Below are positions 47,514 through 59,879 of a stretch of DNA of 64,000 nt, piece after piece. Made by a program: the position numbers and the translations under genes. Origin of the DNA: Epiperipatus broadwayi (taxonomy: Eukaryota > Onychophora > Udeonychophora > Euonychophora > Peripatidae); the NCBI GenBank assembly GCA_028023455.1, contig JAQFVV010012398.1, positions 4,116,682 through 4,180,681 of the forward strand, read 5' to 3'. Each line of letters opens with the position of its first letter. The first letter of the stretch is position 1. The notes beneath the pieces were generated by a model, which saw only the letters and a list, made by a program, of their open reading frames with translations, made no database searches and was not told the origin of the DNA.

Positions 47514-48046
47514 AATATAGATAATACATTATCAATACATTTTTACCTACCAAATGCTTTTAACATTTTTTAAGTTTTAATTGTAAATTAGATTTTAGTA
47601 TTGTATGAACTTTTTATAATCAAAATATAATGCATTGGTCAAACTCATTCCTTGCTATATATTAAAAACAATTTAACTGTTGGTAAAAAATTGAAAGTTA
47701 ACAGAAATTCCATTTAAAAAGTAATGAGTTTGAATTATTCATTCTTCTTTTTTTATGTTAATCAGACTATGATTAGTTTAAATATAGATAATACATTATC
47801 AATATATTTTTATCTTACAAATTCTTTTAACATTCTTAAGTTTTAATTGTAAATTAGATTTTAGCATTGCGTGAACTTCTTATAATCAACCAACAATGAG
47901 TGGGTCAAATTCATTCCTGGCAATATATAAAAACAATTCAACTGTTGGTAAAAAAATTGAAAGTCAACAGAAAATCCATACAATAAAAAAAAAGTTTGAA
48001 TAGTTTGTTTTTTCTTTATGTTAGCAAAATAGTCAAGATTTTTTTT
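47514..48046. repeat. Two tandem copies of a 267-bp unit
   Basis: AATATAGATAATACATTATC starts at 47514 and again at 47781. Both continue through GTTTTAATTGTAAATTAGAT, a CAACTGTTGGTAAAAA-type block and TTTTTTATGTTA-type ends. About 85 percent identity by eye. Confidence 0.8.
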
Positions 48047-48894
48047 TTTACATTTTGCAAAATAGCTTATATACACTAAATGTACTCCTTGTTCTTACTA
48101 CACTATTGTACGTGCAACTTGTTGGATCGATTTTGTGAGGTTGAATATATATATATATTTTAGTGAATTTTCTAAATTGAATTTTAATTAAAGCTTTTGA
48201 AAGTTTTAGTGAATTTTTCTATAGGAGCACTCATTCCTTTCAATACATGGATGCTTCATCATTGATTGCTACATATGTGGGCATAATTTTCTACTTAAAA
48301 ATTAATGTATAAAAGGCTATTAGATAATATTTGATTGATGATATTACACTTTTGCTAGTGCTTGACAATCTATAATTTATTCTACTATCAATAAAAACTC
48401 ATTTTTGTTAGATCAATCATATATATTTCTTTTTAATTTGATGGAGATATCATCAGTGTTTCAATTTTCGGAAACTTAAAAATAAACACATTAGATTCCA
48501 AAATTCCTGTTATTAATATAGAATTGCCATCTAGTGAAAACATAAATAACAATAAAATACACAGGTGCCTGGAAACTGCAATAAACAGCAACAAAATTAT
48601 ATATACCTATTTTTTTAAAAGCCATGAAATTGGAATGTAAAGATTAAAAGAAAAAAAATCAAATAGATGAAGAAATGTAAAAAAAAAAAAACTAAACTAA
48701 ATCATGATTTATTTCTTAAATATAAAACCTTAAAAAATCTAGTTAATCCTATGATAAGAGCAGAGAAATGATTATTTTATAATATTTTTTTGAATAGAGG
48801 TGACATTAAAAAAAATGAAATATTACTAATGAAATCAAGTTCTATAAATGATGAAAATTTTAAAAAATATTTCAATATAAATACTTTTAATACC
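48047..48894. other. Lipase intron, non-coding
   Basis: Nothing recognised. Confidence 0.4.
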
Positions 48895-49070
48895 ATATCT
48901 AACACATAGGGTATATTAGCACAGACTTTCACATGACCCACCATTCTCCACTCTATCTCATATCACTGATACACTATGCCGAAAAGATAAATAATCACCA
49001 ATTTTCATGCTAAACCAGCAATCATCAGTTGGTCCAGATTATCATCTCCGCACATATATGCTATAAGTGC
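48895..49070. repeat. Single copy of the 59.9-kb repeat family
   Basis: GGGTATATTAGCACAGACTT, CACCATTCTCCACTCTATCT, CTAAACCAGCAATCATCAGT and GCACATATATGCTATAAGTG occur in the same order as at 59935-60120. The copy lacks the second half of the unit. Confidence 0.8.
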
Positions 49071-50284
49071 TCTTACATTAAATTAACTTTATAAATACAA
49101 ATATAATAAACTTTAATGAAATTAAATGACCTGTACAATGATAACTGTTTGTCATCAGAAGATCATATTACACTTTAGACCTTTCATAAAATTTAAATAT
49201 AATCTATTAAAAAATCTAATGGTTAAAAAGAAGCAGTCACCAACACAAAGAAAAAATGCTTGAAGTTTATTCCATTGAACTGGAAAATACTAATTTTCAG
49301 CAGGGCATAAGGGCTCATTAAATCTTTTTAAGTGATTATAACTGTATTATATATTATCCTGCATATTTCTGTAATTTAAATTTTATTAACATATATATGT
49401 ATAAAGTATCAATACAAATAGGTATTAATTTCCATGGATGGTTTATCCAATATTTCTGATATTATAATTTTCACTCGAAGGTAATTATCATTTATCCATT
49501 AGGGCATTAAATAATTTGTAGGCACTATATGGTATAAACACAATATAGGTTTTAAAATAAAGTCTTTATCAACATTTTATAATTTAAAACAATCCCACTA
49601 GATGGCACTAAATACAATACACTATTGAAGATCAAACTTTTAAACATCTTAATAAAATAATTATTTCATTTTAGTAAATTAGTATTATATTTAAATCCAT
49701 CACAAAATTATTAATCTTATTCATTGCATTTACGTTATATTTCAGGCACATGCGTTACCTTAACTTAAAACAAGCATCTTAGAAATTTCTAGTAAAAACT
49801 ATTTAGAATGCTAAAGCAAACCATACTTCAGTTATTTCAAAAGCATCTAAATTTAATATTTTTTTTTTTTATTTATAATAATTTTAAATTTAATATTATT
49901 TGTCTTTACGAATAGACATTGAAATCTCCTGTTCAGCCAATCATGTTACATTTATATATGCCTTTAAAATATATGTATATATTATTTTCTTTTTTTAAAA
50001 CAATATCTAAAGCTTGGAGCATCATATTATTTGAACAGTTTGAGATAGGTCCTATAGAGAAAAACAAATAATAAAAGGGCTTCAGCTAACTACATGGGCC
50101 TATTTATATTCCTTTTCCCATTTATGTAATTTTATTAGACATAAATCCTAAAATCATTATGGATATATTCAAATTTCATTCTTTAGCTTTATAGAGTAAA
50201 TATCTATGTTATGTAAACACGGGTCATTGTTCTTAACATGTTCTTTTAGAATTTTAAATTTTAAAAACAAAAATGTTGTAGAAC
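49071..50284. other. Lipase intron, non-coding
   Basis: Nothing recognised apart from A/T runs. Confidence 0.4.
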
Positions 50285-50530
50285 TCAACCACCAGACACG
50301 AAGAGCAGCATTATAGATAGGGTAAGCTACCAGCAGTACTGTGTTCGAATCTAGTTAGTCAGTTCCACAACACCCACTACCGACAATGCATCTGATGCTA
50401 CACCAGTAAAACCTTTAGGTATGGGGGTCAGGAAGATAGAAGAGTCTCTATCCTTAAAAGCAACATACTGTTATGACTATGTGTCAAAATGAATGGACCT
50501 TATTATGGCAGACATATGATAAAACATTAA
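50285..50530 (+). repeat. tRNA-derived SINE, longer type
   Basis: A B box GTGTTCGAATC at 50341-50351 follows a decayed tRNA-like half. After it come CATCTGATGCTACACCAGTA and GGGGGTCAGGAAGATAGAAG. The last is close to the GGGTCAGGAAGGGCATCC body motif common in invertebrate tRNA SINEs. The 3' part reads AATGAATGGACCTTATTATG. No clear target duplication is seen. It is a different family from the TGACATAT-tailed SINEs. Confidence 0.6.
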
Positions 50531-52954
50531 TTTTAATTATATAAATATATACAATATGGTTATAAACTTTGGTTTTGGTATTTTATTATTCTGAGACCAT
50601 TAATATTTACAGTTGGCTATAGATAATAACTTTATAGATAGTTAACTTTTCTGACCAACTTGGTATTAACGAGTACAATTTTATTATAACAGCATGCCTA
50701 TGAGAATTATGATTTCAAATTATAATGTGAGGTTTTGTTATCATAAGTAGTACTTGAGGTTGCAGACATACCAAGCATATTTTGCAATAAGTAAGAAATA
50801 CATTTAATTTATATAGAAGAAGTCTACTCTAGGGCATTATATTTAAAAGTGTATCAATGTAAAACAATGGAAAGACAGAGTCATAAATGCAGTGAATAAT
50901 AAACAAATATAAAAGGGAATAGGTGGTACTCATAGATGTGATGTGATAAACTTAAAATGCAGTACTTTGAAACTGCGGAGCCAATGGAGAACTTATGAAA
51001 ATAATGAGGGCTGGCTTTATGCCAAATGACCCTTTTGAAAATGGTCACATTAGTGTAATCAGATGCAAGGGACCATATCGCAATTACTTCCTGACCGTGT
51101 GACAAGATCGAATACCCATGGGAACCTTTAACTATGTCCGCTTTATAGGAAAAGATAGAACAGTAATCACTGTTTATCCATTTGAAATTGAAGGCTTTAA
51201 GAGAAAACATGGCATCTAGATTGTAACATCCATCTATAACATAACTCTAGATCAGACTTTACTTTTAAAATTATACTTTAAATTTGATGACACATCTTCC
51301 AATGTCTACATTTAATAATTTAAACGTTCATATGCTCTTAAATAACATTATTTGGTTTAACAGAATAAGTAAACCTAATTCAAAGAAATACAAGGGAGTG
51401 TTCTAAATCATATTATATATGATTATGCTTGCTAATTAATATATCTGCCACCCAATTATTCATGATACACTAGCACTTATAACTAAATGAAGCAAACACC
51501 AAATGCATATTGATTAACATGTAAATAAATCAAATCATTAGATACATGGAAACAGTGGAATTAGTATGATACACATTTGTCATTAGGTAAGTCATTACAT
51601 ATGATAAGATTTGGATAATTTCTGAGCTGGCATCAAGTGTAAAAAAAGGGGGAATATAATAATTGTCCATAATAGTCCATACAATATGGCAGCAGCTTTT
51701 AGTTACAGTAGGTTATTTGTAATGGGATGAACCCAGTCAGAAATGATCTAGGCATGGCATTATATAAGTAATGAAAACAAATGAAATATAAAATAAGTAC
51801 CCAAGATGACAGATAAAGGATCAGGTAGATTAATTAATAAGAAAGAACAATTTACAGAGTTTATATATGTTAACATTTTAATAGACAAATTCATTAAAGA
51901 TAGCTATAGCTGTAAAAGAAAATTAAGAGTACTCTAGAGTTCTTGGATACAGGTTACCCTGTTTAAACTTAGATGATTGTGCACATTTGAGAATCAGTCA
52001 TGGATTTTCCATTTTATGTTGTAGCAGCAGCTTTTCCTTCCTTGGCCTTCAGGTTTAAGGTTTCAGTTTGAGATTGAACGCAGTTTCCAGCATGTAGTTG
52101 TGTATAGATTGGCAGTAGTTTATTGACAGTTCATCTTTTGAAGGGCATGTGTGGAGACTTAGGCAGATGGTGGACCATTCTCTGGAGGAGAACAGCCCCC
52201 CCCCACCTCTACTCAATCCTTTCAAAGTGGAATCAAATTAACTATAAGAAATGTCACTAGCGGTGACAAGGTTATACGACAATAATAATAAAGTTTTAAG
52301 AGCAAAATTTTTTTTAACTCATTAATGGCTGATTTGTTTATTGGCCGAGTGAGAAAAAAGTATAAACTTTTAATTGGCCAATTTACAAACTCAATTGTCA
52401 AAATATATCCATCTTTTAATATTATATTCACTTTAGTTTCGTTTGTAAAAAGTATATTAATAATTTGTCAGGTTATCAAAGTGAATGAAAGTTTTTCCAA
52501 AAATAAATTTCAATTTATTTACTATATAATTTTTCGATAGTGGCAATTTTAAAAATGAAAGTTAGTAACCAATGAAAAAGAGTTGCTGACATGATTGATT
52601 ATCTCAGTTTTACATTCCCGAAAAATAAATAATTTTTTCAGCTTTATGTTCCTGAAAAATAAATAATTTTTATTAAAATCTTATATATTTTTCTATAATA
52701 ATTTTATTTTTATCAAAATAATTTACAATATGTCAAAAAATATTTATTATAATGGTCTAAAACATTTGATTATTGCTTTCGAATGATACAAAAGAAATCG
52801 TAGCGATTTTTTTATTGACAAGAGATTTTCTTTGTCAAAATTTAACAGCCAATCAGATCTAAGATAACTCCGCCTTCCATCTTTGTTTGATATTAATTGA
52901 TAGTTTTATTGATTTTTTACTTGTAAAATAATTCACAAGAGGGCAGCATCTTAC
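50531..52954. other. Lipase intron, non-coding with an unidentified less AT-rich block
   Basis: At 50881-51210 the minus strand has a 109-codon frame (KADIVKGSHGYSILSHGQEV) of no recognised family. 51950-52210 is GC-richer with a C9 run and may be the end of a transposon. A GAAAAATAAATAATTTTT duplication lies at 52620-52670. No gene is called. Confidence 0.35.
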
Positions 52955-53062
52955 GGAACTTTTTATAATATCTCGAATAATGGAAAATCTCTCTCGTAGC
53001 TCAAAAATTGCCAGGATTTCAACGATGGAAAGTCCATCAAAGTCTATCACATTTTTAACCAT
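52955..53062 (-). CDS. Candidate coding exon in the lipase intron, unidentified
   Basis: The ATG at 53060-53062 opens 36 codons (MVKNVIDFDGLSIVEILAIF, ELRERFSIIRDIIKSS) that end exactly at a good donor GTAAGA (52949-52954), phase 0. The patch 52850-53110 has more CpG than its surroundings and an inverted CCAAT box (ATTGG on the minus strand) near 52853. The opposite strand also has a short frame with good start context (ATGG at 52979, MENLSRSSKIARISTMESPS...), so strand assignment is open. It would be a nested gene on the same strand as the lipase. No family is recognised. Confidence 0.3.
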
Positions 53063-56000
53063 GGCTGTCAAAAAATAGGTTAAGAGCCAGCATGAATCCA
53101 ATTTTGTCCTTTTATAATAGTTTCTTATCTCTAAATTTATTTATCTTTAAATAAACATATTGAGTCCAGATGTTTTCCTCTCTAGTCCATGCCTGCGATC
53201 AATCTGCAATACCCTCAGGTGAATCAGTCCATTAGTAAAGAATTTTTTTAAATTTTTAATTAAACCTGAACACTATGTTCTCTCTCTTTGTTTAAATTTG
53301 TTTCGTAAATTATTTTAGTACATTTCCCTTGACTTGATTACAAGATACAAATAGATTTTACATTTGAAGCCAATTAAGAACTTTCTAGGGAAATTTCTAA
53401 GTAATCTATTGTCCTCTCCCCACCATGACTTTGCAAATTATTTAAACAATAATAAAGATTTATATATTTTTTTAAATTTATAAATTTAAGCAGATTTTAA
53501 TATTTTACTTTATAACATTAGAAAACTGACAAAAAAAATAATAAATGGACGTTATATAAACGCTATAGCTTTAAAGAGAAATTTTAAAATTATTTTTAAA
53601 AAAATACATTATTTTTATTCAACGTTTATAAATGATATTGAAGTATGTGAGTATTTACGGCGCATTTAACAGAAGCTTACATATATACCTAATATCGTAA
53701 CACACACAATCCAATATCTAGGGTTTAAACTTAGGTAGGATGGAGGTGGTGGGTAAAGAGGATAGAACAGGTGAAACTAAGATTCAAACTCTAATCTTAC
53801 TGTTTCAATATATTCATTTGTTTTCAAAATAATTATTACAAACAATACATTTTATATCAAATATCACTCTTACGATATCGGTAATTTTAAAATCAATATA
53901 TGCATATATTCTCACACATACGCCTAATGTAATCTGTTATTTATTTATTTATTAAAGTCTCCTATTGAAATATATATAATATCGTTGCTTTTTTATTGAA
54001 AGCAAAATATATGTGTCTTTCTTTTAAACTTAGAAATAGCTTTAACTTACAAAGAAGTTATTAATTAATATCATATTATTTTTAAAAGATAAAAAGGAGA
54101 GCAAATCACAAATTGTTTTATTTTCCAAAATGTTTACAATGAGTTAAAACTAAATAAACTATTCGGTTCTTATTAAAAAAGATACATGTATTTCAATTCA
54201 AACAATTTTTAAAAGAATACATCAAAACAGATTGCATATGATTTTTAAAACAGAAGAAAGATCAAACCAAAATATTATCTCCTTTATCTATATGTTTATA
54301 ATGACTTGAAATTATATACAACAAAATAAAGTTAAAGAAGACATCAGTTAGCAATTTTAATAATTAATAATCCTATAAACAATAAATGAACGGGTTAAAA
54401 AAATTTTTTTTTTAATAAACATATTAAATACCTGACCAGAGAAAACAATACAGATAAAGTATCTGTTACATATATATGTGTGTTGAAAAGTATTGGTTGT
54501 CAACAAAACATGAGGTATTATATGTTATATATGCTTGGGCACAGAGTTTAGAACAAATTATAGCACAGTTCAGGATTCTACTGTATTACTAATTATAAAT
54601 GTATGTGTGCTTAAAATTTAAAAAAAAAACAACGAATTACTTAAATAAATCAGAACACTTATTAAACATTCAAATCTGGAGATCATAAAAAATTTAAATC
54701 TGAAATTTTATTTGAATGTAGATATTACTGCATTTTAGTTAGCAAAATTAATGATGAAGCATACAAAAATATCAACAAATGTCTTTTACCAAATAATGAT
54801 TTTTATCAATGGTTAAAAATAATAAATGCCTGAGACTAATAATTTTTTAATTAAAAAAGTTTCATAGACTGAAAAAAAAATTTCTTCCTCATTTTTTCAT
54901 TAATAACTTTGTAAAATATTTTACACTTATTAAAATCTTATCATTTCTTCATATATGAAACAATTAAATCAATTTTATTTGGAGATATTTTACTCATAAT
55001 TGTAATTATCGAATGGTATTTTAAGACAATATATAAAATATGATTTAAAAATAATCCTATTTCTAAAGTAGCAATTTAAAGTAAAAATATATATATATAT
55101 GGCCAAAATCTTCTAAAAGACCAATCTGATCAATAGATGTCAATGTCCAAATGATATGCTTATTGTTAACAAAAAGCAATTTACTCCTGCTTGGAACCTA
55201 GTAATACATTTTAACATCTATTATTTAGAGTTACAAATTAGATCTGACATTTAAAACTATAGATAATGTAAGAAGTTCCAAATATATTCTAAAATAAATT
55301 ATATTAAAGAGATATTAATCAATGGGAAACTGCCTTTGATGCTAATCATGGGTGTTATACCCTGATGATAGTATCCTATTAAATAGCATAGTTTCCCTTA
55401 AGTCAGAATTCAAGTGAAAGATTATGTACATCAGATATTAAAGCTCTTTGTGTTATTAAGATATCTATTTACACTGCCATTTTCCTTATTATTAATAAAG
55501 ATTATAATTATGATATTAAAAGTTGAGCAGCATTGCAATAGAATCAGATAGTAATGAAGTCAATGATTATTTCCACTTGATTTCAGAAAGAAGATCCTGT
55601 TACAATAAAGACTGTGAAATGTTTAATTTGGTAAGTAATAATCTATTTGAGTCATGCAACTTTATGCTCACAACTAATAGAAATCCTAACTTTTGAACCA
55701 AGTAACTAAACTGTCAAATCATACATAATTTAAAATTTTAGGTATTTTACTAATTCAAATCAACAAAAAACTATAGAAAATAGTGAACTACACCAATCGA
55801 TTAATAATACAGTGTTTTTGAACATGTGCTAATATTGTCCTTTATAATAATATAAAAAATTGTTTAGTATCTAATGGCATAACATTTAAACTATCTTCAT
55901 TCAGAAAAATGAGCACATTCCCATATAATATCATTAATATTTGATAAAATAATTGGAAAGTTGTGTAGTTTAAGGTGGATATTTGACATATTATTATAAA

Positions 56001-56081
56001 CTATACATATTTTTGAGACAGAAAATGAAATACACATAATACAAATATTTTATTTATAAGATATATCATACAATAACTTAC
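53063..56081 (-). other. Lipase intron, right part
   Basis: AT-rich, no exon or repeat recognised beyond simple A/T runs and TATATA tracts. Confidence 0.5.
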
Positions 56082-56192
56082 CATCCAAGAATTCGCTACT
56101 TGTTTTGAGGGAATTATACAGGGTGATATTAAAATTGTTCCTCTAAAAAGGTCCGGATTCTGTTCCATGACTCGTATTGTTATGGTACCACC
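56082..56192 (-). CDS. MGLL-like: Monoglyceride lipase-like gene, exon after the catalytic Ser
   Basis: A 111-base phase-0 exon encoding GGTITIRVMEQNPDLFRGTI and LISPCIIPSKQVANSWM. It begins right after an acceptor (TTTTTTTTTAG) and ends at a consensus GTAAGT. GG are the last two residues of the GHSMGG nucleophile elbow of monoglyceride lipases, so the catalytic Ser itself is on the preceding exon, not found up to base 64000. The LISP after the helix matches the family LISPL, part of the oxyanion/core strand. Spliced to 35161-35250 it reads NSWM|RMVARI, in line with vertebrate TFKVLAAKVL. The downstream intron is 20831 bases. Confidence 0.87.
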
Positions 56193-58519
56193 CTAAAAAA
56201 AAAATATATGTTTACATATTCATTATAGATGAATCCTTAAAGCACATAAGTGATGCTTAAATTCTTTTTTTTTTTAAAAAGAAAATTAAAAATGTATTGT
56301 ATTATTAAAATCATGTAACTTCCCTGAACATAATTTAAAATGATTTATGAATATTATTTCAATCTCCTTTGTCTTTATTTTTGGCTCAATTTTTGGGTAT
56401 TTTGAAATGTTTTAACTATTCTGATAGCTGCAACTATGATATATACAAAATTATATAAACAAACCTAAAACCATCTTACAAATATTAATATTAATGATAA
56501 TTATAATTACAAATGTAAAACAATTAACATATAAATACTATTTCTATTATTTAAAAAATCACTTTAATTAGCATTAAAGATAAACTTACTTGCTTTAAAT
56601 CTATAAGTTTGTATTATAATTGTTTTATTTATAAATGTGAAGGTTTATTACAAAATGAAACTCATTAATATGAAGGGTTCATTAAAGCTTATGATGACTG
56701 GGATGTTAGAATGTTAAGAAAATAACAAGCAAAGCCAAATCATCCTGTTAATGACTATTAAATGTATTGCTTTGAGGCTAAAACATATTGTTAATTATTC
56801 ACACTGCTTTTCTTTAAAGACAAATATGGTATATGATTATATTATAACTAGACATTTATAAAATAAATAACATATAATATGGATAATTACATCTTTACTT
56901 TAATATGGCATATATAGGATAAGATAAAAACGGTTGTACAGATGTAATTATAGTTATTAGAGGTTTTTATTTTTAATATGATTATATATTCTTTTCATTA
57001 AATGTGAAATTTGGATATCCCATAATAAAAAAAAATACAGATAAAAAAAATATTGAAATACAAAAATTGTTAGGAAAAAAAATGAAGTGAAACATTTTTT
57101 TGAATAAACTACATTTCTCACATCTTCTATAAATACTTTACAGTACCAAAACATGAAAATATAATTTTAAACTATATTATTAATGACTCTATATGTGGCC
57201 AACCTGATATACATAAATAAGACAATAGTAGATTTAAAATCATATAATTAACATAAATTTATTTAATCATATTTCATCATAAATGAAAAAGAAAGTAAAA
57301 TCATCTCTTCCTGATTATTATTTCAAATATAAATTTTATATTGAATAGGCAGCTGCCCTAAAGTATTAATTTTTATGGTCTCAATTTAGTTTGCAATCAT
57401 GTCCATTTTGAAATCTAAACACCAGCCAAAACTAACTACTGCTGACACATCCAATTGATAAATGACATAAATATTGAATAGAAGTACTTTAAATTCCTAT
57501 TTTAAAAATTATACACTAATAAAAATAATATGCTTTATTTCATATGGGCATATAGTATAATATTTTAGTATTTGGAAATTATAAGATTGGTTTGATCAGA
57601 CTTCTGCAACTTTTGATCAATATGAAGTATTGGCCAAACCATCCTTTCCTCTCCCTAAAAATTCCAGGGCTTTGCACTATCATATTTCAAATATTTTTTG
57701 AAGGTAAATTTTTTTTAAAAAAAAACCTAATAAAATAAATCATATTATTTTTACTAGCTTATAATTTCTAAAATATGAATTTAAATTACTTTTATTCAAT
57801 ATTTATGTCATTTATCAGTTTGAAGTGTCAGCAGTGGTTTTTAAATTTCAAAATGGCCATGAGCGCAAACTAAATCAGGACCATTTTTATCTATCATATT
57901 AAAATTTAAATGTTTCAAAGATTATTTAGTAAGATTTCGCTAAAATATCTACTAAGAAGAGTTAATATATGGAAAAAGTCAAGTTATAATTTCAACTATC
58001 TTAAATAGATTATCTATAAAAATACATTAATAATGAATATGGCTTTAATCCAATGGAAACAATAGTAATATTATAAATATAAAAAAAAAAAAAACAAGTG
58101 AAACTTGATATAATTTTAAAACCAGACTGCATATAAATAAAAAGTTTTATATATAGTGAAATACATTAAAAGAAAAAATTGTATCTGAAATTTCAAAATT
58201 TACTTTATCTGTTCAAACATAAAAAAAGGAATATTTTGCATGCTATACTAAGTAGATAAAATAAAAGATGTATACATATAAATGGAAGGCATAAAAGTTC
58301 TAGGTGAGATGACGTGCACCATACCTAAAATTACTCTATCAATATGTTATACAAAAAAAGATCATTCATTGTTATGAAGTACTTCTACTTAAATAAATTA
58401 ATTTATTATTAAATTCTAATGAACTAAAAAACATCACACACCAAAGACAGTTATTTAGATATTCTACATTTTAATACTTGAACTCCAAGTCGAAAAATTA
58501 TTACAGCAATTGTAACTAA
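56193..58519. other. Upstream lipase intron, non-coding
   Basis: No exon with the expected GHSM end plus donor was found on the minus strand here. Simple A/T runs only. Confidence 0.45.
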
Positions 58520-58620
58520 CCTTCCTTTTATGCCTGGATCTTGTTTTATGCAGATTTATTTCATGCGATTTTGAGTTATGTGATTCATGTTTCTTTTATG
58601 TGATAAAAATTATTAGATCA
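58520..58620 (+). repeat. Tigger/pogo-like terminal sequence fragment
   Basis: GGATCTTGTTTTATGCAGAT, TTATTTCATGCGATTTTGAG and TTATGTGATTC recall Tigger/pogo ends, which repeat TTATGCGATTT units after CAGTGGTACCTCG-like termini. Diverged, so family only by pattern. Confidence 0.35.
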
Positions 58621-58735
58621 GAAGTCAAGGTCCAATAATGCGCTATTACTTTAAATACTATAAATTTCACGCACTCACATCATATTTAAAGTAATAACGC
58701 ATTATCGGAGTTCGACTTCCATCTAATAATTTCAA
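58607..58735. repeat. Hairpin with 49-bp arms
   Basis: 58609-58657 (ATTATTAGATCAGAAGTCAA ... ATTACTTTAAATA) and 58685-58733 are inverted copies with few mismatches around a 27-base loop. It could be a miniature inverted-repeat element. Confidence 0.75.
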
Positions 58736-58998
58736 TATTTTCAGTGCTTTATAATAGTACTGTAATAGATTTTATGCAATAAAGAAGTTTTTAATTCACT
58801 TAAAATCAGGATTTCCCCATTTTATATACACACATTAAATTTTACAAGACTATAATGTAAATCTGTTCAAACATTATAGATGAAAAATACTATGTATGTT
58901 GTTGTTTTTGCATTTTAAATCACGTTCTATTTTTGCTTTTTATAAAAAGAGTATGTAATCAATTAATCATTTAGTGTCCACAAGTTTATTTTTAAAAG

Positions 58999-59222
58999 GT
59001 GAGTAACAGCGGTGGGCACAATTAAATTTGGCAATTAAAATCTGATTTTTAATTGTAATTAACAATTTAAAAATTACGTAACGTGATCTGAAATTAAAGT
59101 GATGTGAAACGATAAAATTTGATTTTTAAACGGAATTGAAAATTAAAAACTTAAAGACAAAAATAATAACTTAGTTTTTAATTGTTAGTTTTAATTAAAT
59201 TTTGCCCAACAGTGGTGAGTCG
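58999..59222. mobile_element. hAT-type MITE, 208 bp, with 8-bp target duplication
   Basis: The element runs from 59007 (CAGCGGTGGGCACAATTAAA) to 59214, whose reverse complement starts CACTGTTGGGCAAAATTTAA; the ends match at about 17 of 22 positions. It is flanked by GTGAGTAA (58999-59006) and GTGAGTCG (59215-59222), six of eight identical. Eight-base duplications and CAG...GGGCA ends are typical of hAT elements. It has no coding capacity. Confidence 0.7.
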
Positions 59223-59410
59223 ATGTCTTTTTATTATCGTAAGTCTAAGTTCTTATTTTTACTTTAAACTTTTAGTTTACTCTAATGGAGGAAAAAAAAC
59301 ACCCAAGAAAATGAATTTCTTTGTAAACAAAAATTTCAATTTTAGATTGCTTAGCGAAATGGGAAGGATCAACAGTGATTGGAAAACGTTTTAGTTGTAT
59401 TCCTCCTGTC

Positions 59411-59455
59411 TTCGTTTAAGGAGAAGCTACAGTACCTCACATCACATCATGATGA
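59411..59455 (+). repeat. 3' tail of the 62-63 kb LINE family, extremely truncated copy
   Basis: CTTCGTTTAAGGAGAAGC followed by CACATCACATCATGATG matches 63751-63793. Nothing upstream resembles the LINE body, so this appears to be a copy shortened to its last ~50 bases. Confidence 0.6.
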
Positions 59456-59659
59456 ATCTTATGTCTCAAATAGTGATAATGATTAAAATGCCATACATAT
59501 ATGAAAAAAATGTAAATTACGCATAAAAATATTTTGTTTTGAATAAAATTAAATACTGTAGTTAATAAAAAAAGTTTGTCTTGTGCCAGTTTTTTTTTCA
59601 AATTTGAAATTTTTTATTAGTCATATTTTATTTTATTTTAATGCGAATTTTAAAGTAAT

Positions 59660-59765
59660 TTTACTTGTTGCTTTGCTTTTATGCGATTTTTGTGCGATTT
59701 CTTTTGTGCATGTTTTCAGAGGAATCTATTTACTGCATAAAACGAGATCTAGGTATATATATATT
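59660..59765 (-). repeat. Tigger/pogo-like terminal sequence fragment, opposite orientation
   Basis: The minus strand reads ACCTAGATCTCGTTTTATGC, AGTAAATAGATTCCTCTG and AAATCGCACAAAAATCGC, strongly like the CTCGTTTTATGCGGT...TTCCTCTGAA start of Tigger-type termini. With 58520-58620 it could bracket a ~1.2-kb element, into which the hAT MITE inserted. Confidence 0.45.
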
Positions 59766-59879
59766 GTCATTTATGTTGTTTATTTTTGTTAATAGGATTA
59801 TAAGAAATTTCATATCAATTATAATTGGTAAACATATTATTATTATTTTTTCTCTTTCTTTAATAAAAGTGATATTATA

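Noticed and set aside
50881-51210. 109-codon minus-strand frame as a gene
   Set aside because: No homology, no splice or promoter signals I can trust, and it lies in an intron full of repeats.
58316-58330. Missing catalytic-Ser exon of the lipase
   Set aside because: Searched the minus strand right of 56192 for GHSM followed by a donor; CACCAT and similar sites do not encode it. The exon is probably beyond 64000.
59284-59394. Start of a Tigger transposase (MEEKKHPRKMNFF...)
   Set aside because: Basic and Lys-rich like the real start, but no CENP-B-type helix follows and the frame stops after 37 codons.
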